Shown here in pieces: positions 45,728 through 56,475 of a stretch of 64,000 bases of DNA. A model generated the notes under the pieces. That model ran no database searches. It saw only the letters and a list, made by a program, of their open reading frames with translations, and had not been told where the DNA came from. The first letter of the stretch is position 1. Every line of letters starts with the position of its first letter. Made by a program: the position numbers and the translations under genes. The stretch is from positions 446,511-510,510 of the forward strand of contig NW_012236512.1 of assembly GCF_000787575.1 (NCBI RefSeq), given 5' to 3'. The DNA is from Acytostelium subglobosum LB1 (lineage: Eukaryota > Evosea > Eumycetozoa > Acytosteliales > Acytosteliaceae).

Positions 45728-47650
45728 ATAATTAGGAATTTAAACTTTACATCATATCAGCGTTACTACTCCTCAACGGCATCATCAATATCAAATATGA
45801 ATGCAATCAATAACAAGGGATACCTTCATTCTCACAAAAGAGAGGTATGATATATAGTTGAGAAGTTTTGGAAGATGTTGGATATTGGTGTTTACAATGT
45901 CAGCAAATGTGAATATGGAACAATCTTGTCTGGAGCTCCAGGATGTGGAAAGACAATGGCAACATACCTACTCACTGCCATTTCATATGTAAATAATTGT
46001 TTTGTTATTTATATTGTAAGTTAAAATATATATAACTAAGATATGAATATAAGAATTAATCTATTATTTGATCAATCATCTGTCAGGGTGATACAGATGA
46101 ATGGACCAAGTTAAAGACTGTGGAGGAGCAAAGTGTATATTTTTTGAAGAGATTCATTGAAATGAATGAAGAATTAGCATCAATGATTATGGTAAATGAA
46201 AGGAATACAAATGAATATGGAAAATCACTATTGGACTTGGCAAAAATGGGAGTGGAAATTGAGAATCTAAAAAAGTCAGATCAATATTATAACATGTTGA
46301 TTGATCAATTAGCATGTTTGAATATTGTTCCAATTGTGTACTCAATTGAACATAATGGATTATGGATGAATTCAACGGTCATGAATGATGGATCAATATA
46401 TTACCCATGTTTTTCTGGATTCTTTAGAACGTTTACCCGAGGATTCTCTGATCTACATACTCAGATATCAGCTGGATGTGGTTGGACAAGTGAAGAACTG
46501 AGTGGTGGTCTAGATCGTTTAATTTATCAACTTAATCCATTTTCATTCTCTTCATTCAAAGTTGCAATCTCACCAGGTGGACCACTAGAACTCCCAGCAT
46601 CTTGGCAGCCAACTGAAGACCACCAAAAAGAGTTGTTCCGTCTAACTGGAGGCACACCAGGTGAGATCAATCTTCTTCATCAATGGTCAAAGAAATCAAG
46701 TTCAAACAAAGATCCAATGGAATTTGTCCAAATCAGGTTGGATCACTTTTCCAAAAAGGTTGAATGCTTCAAGAATAAATCAAAGGATGATTATTCAAGG
46801 TATTCAAGGTTCATTAAGAGATTCTTTACTCGCAGGACTCCTTCTATATTAATGGCAAATGAACCTTATATGTTTAAAGAAACTGGAATACTCCACCAAC
46901 ATACTAAGTGGAACATTACAACTCCAACATGTTATGCTGCATTCTTGGCTATGTTCAATGATTATTATATTAATTCTAATATCCCACCTTTATCCAGTGC
47001 ATACAATAATGATCTAGAAAGAGATGAAATATTCCAGAGATTGATTATTCAAAGTCTATCCAAACAAAATCAAATGGTGACACAAATCCCAAAATAAGAA
47101 AGAGTCATATTCATGACAGATGACAACATTCCATCAAACCCAACTAAATTGGTATCTCTATATCTCCCTGATCCTAGCGATACATCATTGGGACTTAGTC
47201 ATTCATCAACCACCAAGTGATTCTAAAGACATTCATACAATATTCTTTATTCAAACATCAACATACCTGGTCACCAAGTATTTCAAAAATCATAATCATC
47301 ATGATCTTGATGATTCTGGAAAGAATGGAAGAATATGGAAATCAATGAACAGAGGATATCCAAATGAATCTGATTCAACTTCTTTTGTGGAAAGGATTGT
47401 CACTGGTATCACTGGAAAGGGATGTCGATCATCAATCAAAGATGACAACTCACTGATAGTTGAGTGTGAAGGTGATTGTGTAGAAACCAAGTTTATCTAC
47501 ATCACATCACTTGACCATGATCATACCCAATCCAAAATACCCTACAAGAATATGATGGTGATTGATAGAAAACAATGTCAGAAGGAGTTTGGAATTGACC
47601 CATCCCAACTATTTCAGAATGATGGGAGAATATTTGTTATTGATTTATAA
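45629..47650 (+). pseudogene. Broken Crinkler-like NTPase/nuclease gene (fossil)
   Basis: The parts in order: a Gln/Asn-rich leader with a long CAA triplet run; a P-loop NTPase start (GAPGCGKTMATYLL); a long middle region with PIVYSIEHNGLW and an ISPGGPLELPASW block; a helical region; and a C-terminal part with FFIQTSTYLVTKYF resembling the nuclease-like end of Crinkler (CRN) effector proteins. Crinklers are host- or pathogen-directed NTPase-nuclease effectors known from oomycetes, chytrids and other protists, including amoebozoans. The copy looks broken, with roughly three or four interruptions. Remaining frames are long, so it is fairly young. The family call is by motif order only. Confidence 0.5.
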
Positions 47651-47714
47651 AGAATAGGTTATTATTATTTGTTTGAATTCTGTTATTTTCCATCTTTGAT
47701 TAAATTGTTGAGGA

Positions 47715-50700
47715 TCAAAGTAACATATTCTCATCAGTTATTCTTGGATCTTTGGGTGCTTGTTTGTTGAATATTATGTTGTATTGGAAGTTCTTCTTCT
47801 TCTTTGATCTTAGTTTGTAAAAGACGAATGAGAACTCTACAAAGATATTGGCTACAAGATTGGCACCAATGATTCCAAACAATATGAATCTGAATGATAC
47901 TGGGAACACCAACATTTGAGCAAACTCCCAAACCTTATCCGTTGGTACAAACAGCAACAATATCGATGTTGACAGTGCTATCAAGAATATTACAAACAAT
48001 ATACCTAATGTGAATGAGTGTTGGTGTCAATTATCAGTCAATCAATCAATCATTCAAAGGTCAACTTACTGTTTGTGTATAAGGGCCTTAGGAATGGCTT
48101 GCCAAATGAGAATGAGAGAGCCATGATGAGATATTGGAAGTTGCCATATACGAAGAGTGCTGTCGTGAGGTATGTGACGATGAAGTCCTCGTCGACTACG
48201 TCTTCGTTGTACCATGATTGACTTCGGACGAGGAAGAAGACAAATAGTTGGAAGCCAAAACAGACCAGGACATGTACCAACACTGATCCCACGATGGCAC
48301 CGGATATTAATCTACCTGATGGTCGTCTCTTGGATAGTTTCTCCGAGGGTTTGGTCATGCCCATGAAGATGACAAGTGGGAAGATGACCCAGAGGTCTTG
48401 ATACAAGTATTGCCAATTGCCAAGCACACTTCCAATGAAGTAGAGTAGGATAACACTCATGAATTGGATCAATGAGTACATGCCCATGAACTGGAACAAC
48501 TTGAATGAGACCGCCAGTGATGCACGACCTTCTTTGATCACAGTGGGGCAACATGAGATGTTGGGGGTGGTCGATGTGAATGGTGCGGCGATTGATGCTT
48601 CGGTCTCAGAGAGGGAGACACCCACATGAGCTGACTTGAGTGCGCCACAGTCATTGGCACCATCGCCACACATTCCAACGTATAATCCAATGCGTTGAAG
48701 TTCCTCCACGAGTGTTTGCTTCTGATCTGGTGACATTCTCGCGTAGATCACACCTCGTCGCAACATTTGAATGAACTTTGGATTGCCTGTATGAAGGTAG
48801 TTGGTGTAGGCACGCTTGAAGTATGGTCCAGTGACAGCCAGTGAGTAAGAGCTGACGTCATCATTCTCCAACTTGAGTGTGTACTGATCCAATTGTTGCT
48901 TGCAAAGTAGGGTGTCCTGATCGATTGATTCAGTGATGTTGCGCCAGGCATAATCACCATCAACTTCATAAGGAATGAACAGTGCAGCATCATTGCCAAC
49001 TATCTCACACTGTTTGGCAACACTGACTGCTGTCAATGGGTTGTCACCTGTAACCATGATCGTCCTGATGTTGGCTCGATGTAATGTGGCGATGATTCCC
49101 TTGGACTCTGGCTTCATCTTATTCTCCATGATGATGAACCCAACAAACACTAAACCCTGTTCTGCTTCAGCTCTGACCTGTTCACGATTGGTTATATTCG
49201 CGTAGTTGCCAGTCTTGTAGGCACATCCAAGTACTCTGTATCCCTTCTCCGTGTAGCGTGATAGTTGTTGGTCATAGTCGGCGGGGATTGATGATGACAC
49301 TGAGAGTGTCTTGATGATCTCTGGGGAGCCCTTAACGAATGAGAATCCCTCACCCTTGGCCGTGGACACCAACACACTCATTCTTTGAAGACTTGACTGG
49401 AAGTCGAACCTCTCAATGTAGGTGAGGTTCTCACCTGCCAGACTTGTCGATGCTTCATATGTGAGAGTGGTGCGCTCGGGTGACTCATTGAGGTATGCGC
49501 CCGATGCCTGGAATATCTTGACTTCAAGTGGGTCACCAGTGATTGAGTTGTTGATCCTGGTCAATGAGTGACATGCTGCCATGATCATCTTGAACACACG
49601 GTGGTCTAGGAGATCGATTGAAGTGAGCAGCTCACCAAAGAATGGTGGAGAGCTGTCTGTGCTTGGGGTGGCAGCCAACACAGCGTAAAAGTCCAGTCCC
49701 TCCTCGGTCAAAGTGCCGGTCTTGTCAAAGCAGAATACTTGAATCTTGCCACCCATGTTGAGTCTTGGTGGTGAGATACAGAATATCTTCCTCTTCCTCA
49801 GACGAACCATTGCGAATCCAGTTCCAACTGACATGGCCAATGGTAGTGCAGGTGGGATGACGATCGTGATCAAGTCCAATGCTCTAAGGGCGATAGTACC
49901 GGCATCATTACCAAGATCACGTAGTCTCCATACGGCCACAGCGAATCCTATAAGTGCAACAAAGCACAGAACTCCAATGAACTTGAATGACTCTTGGACA
50001 AACTTGAAATGTGACTTCTTGGGGTAGAGGATGGACATGATCAGCTTGCCCTTGCTCGTCTGGAATCCAGTCTCCTTGACAATGGCCAACACTGGCGCGT
50101 TGAGTGTTGGTGGGATGATCTTGACCGCGACAGTGCCACCATAGAGACAGCTGCGGGCCTCTCGGATGTTGATTGGCTCGGCTAGGGATGACCGCAGGAG
50201 TACCTGATCACGAGTCAACAATGGATGTTTGGTCACGGGCACTGATTCACCAGTCAACATAGACTCATTACAGATGATTTGGCCATGGAGTAATGACATG
50301 TCACAAGGGATGGCCGAGTCCTGCTTCAACTGGACGATATCACCTGGTACCAAACTTCTTGAGGGGATGACGGAGAATGCACCATTTCGCAAGACATTGA
50401 CATCACAATTGAATGATGCCATCTTCTTCAATGAGATGAGGTTTGATCGGATCTCCTTGAGACTGAGGCATGAACTGACTGATGCAATCAAGAAGATAGC
50501 GGCTGCGTAGTAGTAGTATTGTTCATTCATCCATAGAATTACACTGTACAATTGGAATATGAAGAATGGATGAAGTACCTCCTCCATCAATAGTCTTGGG
50601 ATACTACGCAATGGAATATCAATGAAATTATTTCCAAACAAATAAGTCTGAGTTTGGAACATATCATTATTAATTCCATTATCAATCATATTGTACAAAT

Positions 50701-51376
50701 CCTCAATATTGTACATTGTCCTGATCCTAAATAATTTGTGATTGTGTGAGTTAGTGAGCGAATGATTGATGGAATGATTCCAGTTTGAATATAACTTACT
50801 TTGGTTGGATATAGGCATCTTGATCAACATCATAAAAGAATCTTGTGAATCTGAATATGATCAATTTGTCAACTCCACCTCCCTAAGTGAGTGTCACATG
50901 ATGTGTTAGGCGACGATCCATGAGCCAAGGGTCCAATGCCCACTTATATATATACATACTCTTGAAACAGAGGTGACATTGCATATTTCAAATCGTTTGT
51001 CATTGCCATAGACTAGGACGACAGTTGCTTCGGACAATGTACATAACTTTCGTCTAAGTCGGAGTTGGAATAATTTGAACCAGTGGAATCCAACATAGAT
51101 CAATCCACAAGTGATCACGACCAATGTCCAATATAGGATTTCTCTAATCAATGTGTACTTGTAACCAGTGATTGAATCGATACATAGTAGATCATCAATT
51201 CCAGGTGTACCTGCTGCATCTTGTATTGGCACAGCTGCTGTTGTTGTTGATCTCTCCTTGTTTCCACTGACTTTGTGTTTGTTTGATGGCGAAGGAGTGT
51301 TTGGACTATCACACTTGGACTCTAGTGCATCCTCCAAGTGAGTTAAAGGTAGGTCATCAGGTGAGTTATCAATCAT
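47715..51376 (-). CDS. P5B-type cation/polyamine-transporting ATPase (ATP13A2-like)
   Basis: Read as complement(join(47715..48004, 48070..50726, 50800..50882, 50960..51376)), 1,148 residues. Hallmarks: P5 N-terminal membrane hairpin (YWTLVVITCGLIYVGF), actuator loop TGES (MLTGESVPVTK), a proline-rich TM4 (VIPPALPLAMSVGTGFA), phosphorylation site FDKTGTLTEEG, MVTGDNPLTA, hinge CGDGANDCGALK with the P5 run SLSETEASIAAPFTS, and six C-terminal TM helices. PPALP in TM4 marks the P5B subgroup, whose animal members export polyamines from lysosomes. Location by family: endo-lysosome. All four exons join in frame through GTATGT/GTAAGT introns. Confidence 0.94.
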
Positions 51377-52093
51377 TCTCTACAAATATATATTATATGT
51401 ACAAGTTGATTGTTATAATTAGAATGATTGATTGATTGAAGTGAATACAGAGATGAATGGATGAGTGGCCAGTCTTGGAAAGAGGCCAATGGATATGAAG
51501 AGATGATGCCCACTACTTGACCTAATATAACCATTAAATTAATGATAATGGTTGAATTGTTGATCATGATGTGAAGAGTCATACTTGACTCTAAGCCCCT
51601 CACCCACATCAATGTAACCTGATTGATTGATTGAGTGGTGTGTGTGTGAGTGGGTTGACTGATTGACACTTTGATTGATTGATCAATCAGGTGATTGATT
51701 GGATTGCTGCAATGGGGTGATCTAACACACAGATACAAAGAAACACTAACTTACACACACATTTATATGATTGATTGGTAAGAGGCCTCTTGGAATAATC
51801 ATCAAAGTGTGTTGTGTTGTGTTGAATGAATGACATTGGTGGCCAATAGTCACATGACCATGGTACACTACTATAGTGTGTTAATGACTTACACCTTGAC
51901 CGATCCTCGCGACGATCATGTTTGTAGCATGATCATCACTGTCAATGAAATTAAACCACCTAACTGCTTACTTCCCTGATGATTGATCGTGATTGATTGA
52001 TTGATTGGGTGAATGAGTGAACGAATGAGTGAACGAATGACCAAGCCATGGACGGGCACCAAGGGTAATTACACTACGTTGTTGTTGTTATTA
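51377..52093. other. Intergenic
   Basis: Between the ATPase start and the PPPDE-PUL stop, both minus. Holds ATTG tetramer runs, GTGTGTGTG near 51640 and a GTTGTTGTTATTATTA run next to the following stop. No gene. Confidence 0.65.
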
Positions 52094-53624
52094 TTATACA
52101 AGTACTTTCAATTGCTGTACCAATGTTTGGAGTCTGTCCACCTTGCTATACTTGTCAAAGTCAAACTCCATCGCTGACATCAACTCTATGATGTTGTCTG
52201 AACAATACATGAATGTTCCAAGTGCCATCAATAGTCTAAAGTCAATCTCTGGATCCTCTGACAGTGGGTTCGACTCTAGTGTATGATGAATCGCGGAGAA
52301 CAATGCCAAGATGTGCTCCTCATGCTCCTTGTTATTGAGGTACAGCGCCAGGTTGTAACTGATCATGCTGATGGCACGCTTCAACATCTTGTCATTCGAG
52401 TGCAAACCCTTGAGCGTGGCGGCCACAATGTTGCTGAGTGGGTCGCCTCTGAGCACGTACTCGATGCCATTCTTGGTCGAGAAGCAATTGATTATGATGC
52501 GATAGATGATCAGCTCGGTCTGTCGTGAGAGCTGGGCCTCGGTAGACTTGAGGCGATTGATGAGCACCGCGACGAATGGGTTGGACAGGCTGGTGTAGTA
52601 GTTCGAGACGTCCTTGAGCATCAGCATACGGACGAGCTCCAACACGGGGAAGATCTGAGGCTCGGGCAGTTCATTAGCCAGGCGCTCCAGGTACTTCATA
52701 AGATCGACTGGCACTGTGCACCTCGTTGTCAGGCCCTCCTTGATGATGGACTGTGCACGCTTGATATGTTGTTCAAACTCTTGTTGATCGATTGATTGTA
52801 CGCTCTTTGTGCACTCCCTCAGCTTGGCAATGACCGGTTCAACATCACAATGATTGAATAACGCTGGTTTGCCATCGAGTAACACATGAAGTTGACTGGC
52901 CACCTTGGCATGCTTGTGACTGGCGTCAGTCTTTGGATGTGATACATTGCTGCTGCTGTTGTTGTTGTTGTTGTTGTTGTTAAGATGAGATTGAGGTTGT
53001 TGCAGACGAGGTTGAGCAGCAGGATTGACTGGTCCCATTGTTGATCCCCAGCCTTGTTTGCTGAAGAAGCTATTTATCAAAGGTTGTATCATCATACCAA
53101 ATGGTGTAGACATGACTTCTTGAGGTAGACCAACAATGTCTTTTGTTGTATGTGAGGGCAAGGGCAAGGGCAAGGGTGAGGGTAAGGGTAAGGGTAACAT
53201 GTTAGACTCACGCCATCAATCATTCAATCATTCAATCAATCAATCACATTCATTGAAACATACGATTTGGTATTGGAGTACCTAGAAGGAAGTTACTACA
53301 CTCGTTTGAGAAGTGATTACAGTTGTTGTCGATGAGATGATAAGAGTCCATTGAGAAGCGTGAACGCATGCCCTCGAGGAAGTCAACAAACACCTCTTGT
53401 GGTATGTCGGTGTTGCCAAGTTCAATGACCTCCATTGGTTGTCCATAAGGTGTTTGATGTGGTCTATCATGTAATATACCTCCACCAAAGTAATACTCTG
53501 TATTATATACAACTATACCAGTATGATATATAGCCTCTATATGCTTACCAATGAATGATCTAGAGTACATTCTAGCCATACCATTTGACAAGTCATATAC
53601 ATGTAACTTTACACTATTGGCCAT
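52094..53624 (-). CDS. PPPDE (DeSI-type) peptidase fused to a PUL domain
   Basis: Read as complement(join(52094..53139, 53264..53624)), 468 residues. Residues 1-120 are a PPPDE domain: KLHVYDLSNG, catalytic His34 in YHTGIVVY, FGGGI, and catalytic Cys102 in DNNCNHFSNE. Such enzymes remove SUMO or ubiquitin. After a Gln/Asn linker, residues about 200-468 form a PUL domain (LMKYLERLANELPEPQIFPVLELVRMLML), the armadillo-like fold of PLAA/Ufd3 that binds p97/Cdc48. The fusion therefore points to deubiquitination or deSUMOylation at Cdc48. The acceptor at 53140 is the only one that keeps the frame; the 124-bp intron holds a GGGTAA/GGGCAA array. Confidence 0.88.
53158..53199. repeat. Short GGGTAA/GGGCAA array inside an intron
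   Basis: About seven hexamer copies (GGGCAA, then GGGTGA, then GGGTAA) on the plus strand. It lies within the intron of the PPPDE-PUL gene and encodes LPLPLP if read through on the minus strand. Confidence 0.8.
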
Positions 53625-54176
53625 TATTATTATTATTATTATTATTTGTATGTATATGTTGTTTGAATGAATGTAACTCAGTTCTGACTCAGGCCTGTAA
53701 TTTATAAATTGTTTGAATATGTGAATGACTGTTCACATTCACACTCTTGGTCATTGACAACAAATGATTTGTTTTGTTTGATTCACACATGTTGTCAATC
53801 CATGGAACAATGGAGTCCTTCCATTTCGATGACAATGATGACGACACTTTGTATCTTATAAATAAGGTATAATCTACTAATATTGGTATCTTGATAAGAT
53901 ATCTTAGTCAATCATTAAGGACTAGTTCTCCCTGATGTTAATTTGTTCAATTAATTAATTATTATTGATCACATCATCAATTCCAGATTGCTAAGATGAG
54001 GACTGAAGATTGAAAAACACACCAGTCCGGAATAAACAGAATGCCTAAGACAATGATTCTAGATTCAAACAACTACTCTACTTATACTTGAATGAAGTCA
54101 CTCATTCATCATTCAAACAAATAAGGATAATCGATCAAACAAATAAGGAGTAGTTGTAGGAGTAAGAAGAGTAGGA
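53625..54176. other. Divergent intergenic region
   Basis: Shared upstream region of the PPPDE-PUL gene (minus) and the third FNIP gene (plus). ATT triplets at 53623-53645, otherwise AT-rich with no gene. Confidence 0.65.
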
Positions 54177-56370
54177 GTGATGGAGTCATTGTCAGGTCTG
54201 CTGCTGAAGCATATCATTAGCTTTCTAGACATTGATAAACTGGATATTATATGTCTATTACTTACATCAAGAGCATTGTTTAAACAAAGACATCTATTAT
54301 ACAATCACTATGTTGCAACAAGAAGTAATAGTATATCAAGTGATAGACATCTTATTACAGGTGGAGGTATAATAATCAATCAAAATAACAATAATAATAA
54401 CAATGTTGTAGTCAGTACAAGTAGTAGTAGTCGTATGGATGTTGATGATGATAATGGGAGTGTCAATACAACAACAACAACAAAAAATGGAAGTTGTTGT
54501 CATTGTTCAAGTACAATGGACACAAGCAATGATGATGAACTGTGTCATATGACAAAGTCACCATCATCATCATCATCAACTTCGACATCAACAACAACAA
54601 CAAGAGAAGCACATTCATTACAATTGTTGAGGAATACAAGTCATATTGCTACATCACTCAATGTTAACTCAATCAATGATCTATGTATGTATGATCGATT
54701 GAATGATTGATTGATTGATTGAATGAATGATTGAATGACGTTGGCTAACTTTGTCATTGATCAATGTAGTGAACTTGTCACCTTCAATCACAAGGATAAC
54801 GATCAAACATTGTATATTTGGACCAAGCAATCCTTTGGTATCAGGATTGTTGCCACAGTCTATTGTTGACCTGACAATGAGTCATTGTTATAACATGCCA
54901 ATCATTCAAGGTGTACTGCCATCGTCCTTGCTCACCTTTGCACTGGGCGACGACTTTAATCAACCACTGGCACCATCAACCCTGCCCCAGACTCTGACCA
55001 AACTTACATTTGGATACAACTTCAATCAGCCGTTGCAGGCTTATGTGCTTCCGCAGTCGCTCACTGATCTTACATTTGGTTATCAGTTCAATCAATTGAT
55101 CGTGCCAGGCACACTGCCTCGAGAACTACGCAAGTTAGTGTTTGGACACAATTACAATCTTCCATTGATAGGCGCTACCTTGGATAACAACAGCAGCACA
55201 CAACGAGGCAGCCTTCCTCAATCACTTACAACACTAAAGTTTGGCAATGACTTTAACCAGACACTGACACCTGGCACTCTGCCCCATAAGCTCTTATCCG
55301 TTGAGTTTGGTAGTCTGTTCAATCAACAAGTGGCACCGGGTACGCTTCCATCATCACTCAAAGTGCTATTCTTCAACACGCGATTCAATCAACTTGTTCC
55401 CGCGGGATCACTACCTGCTTCACTGGTACACCTAAGGTTTGGCTCAAACTTCAATGAACAACTGGAACAAGGTGCTCTGCCACATGGCTTGGCCAAGCTA
55501 GAGTTTGGTTTCTATTTCAATCAAACAATCACACCATTTACCTTCCCTCAGACGCTGACCAACCTCAGGTTTGGCTCCAAGTTTGATCAGTTACTCACAC
55601 CTGGACTGCTGCCTGCCTCAGTCAAGGTGCTCAACTTTGGCAATCTTTTCAACAGCGTCATACCCATGAACTCGCTCCCGCCACACCTACTTAGAGTTGG
55701 CTTTGGAACAGAATTTAATCGACCTCTGCCACCTGGTACCCTTCCCCTATCACTCACCAGTCTAAAGTTTGGTCGACGATTCAATCAAGAGTTGGGGCCG
55801 AACGTTTTGCCACCTGCTTTACAAGTGCTCAAGGTTGGCTGTGAGTTCAATCAACAAACGTCACACCTTCCAAAGACACTCCGATCAATCACTGTTACCA
55901 ACTATCGCGCTCACCTCAGTCTTGTTCAACAGTGCTACACATACATCAGTAGGATAAAAGTATCCACAACGCCACAAACAAATCTCTCTCCAACTCTATC
56001 ACCTTCAAATGGAACGATCCAATCATCGCCTCCAACACCCTCATCACCATCACCTCCCATCATACTCTCCAATCCAAACCCTGGTCAACCATTGAAGCTT
56101 AGAGAGCTTTACATGTATGGCTATCTAAAGGACTTGAGCGAGTACCAGTACATAGTTGGATCACTCGCCAAACAACTGTTCATTCCCAACATTTACATCT
56201 ACCTTGACCTGAACAGCGATATCTTCAACTACTACTGCCGCATCATCGACCAAGACGTATCACTAGTGCTGGACGAAAAGCAATCCGGTGGCTTCATCTC
56301 CACCAACAGTGTACTCCAAGGTCATGTCCTTGACCGGGCCATCCGCGCCAGGGTACACGAGTATCGCTAA
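54177..56370 (+). CDS. F-box/FNIP-repeat protein 3
   Basis: Read as join(54177..54684, 54770..56370), 702 residues. F-box-like helix at 8-45 (LLLKHIISFLDIDKLDIICL), then an N/S/T/D-rich linker. From about 205 to 560 come FNIP repeats (FNQPLAPSTLPQTLTKLTFG, FNQTLTPGTLPHKLLSVEFG). A Pro/Ser linker and a C-terminal cap follow. Intron: GTATGT-AG, phase 1. Same expected role as the other two FNIP proteins: SCF substrate adaptor. The cap ends HVLDRAIRARVHEYR, a normal-looking stop, in contrast to FNIP protein 1. Confidence 0.88.
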
Positions 56371-56475
56371 CCAATCAATCAATCGAATTAAAGACCAGAA
56401 GACACGAGTCCTTCATTCATTCATTGACCATCGATTGACTTGTACATTGGCATTGTTGTATTTACAAGATGATCA

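Noticed and set aside
53158-53199. Chromosome end or internal telomere
   Set aside because: Only about seven degenerate hexamers, within an intron of an intact gene with coding sequence on both sides.
53140-53200. PUL-domain protein as a separate gene starting at the ATG at 53200
   Set aside because: The acceptor at 53140 joins the PPPDE exon to the PUL frame exactly, and the LPLPLP leader derives from the hexamer array; a short isoform is still possible.
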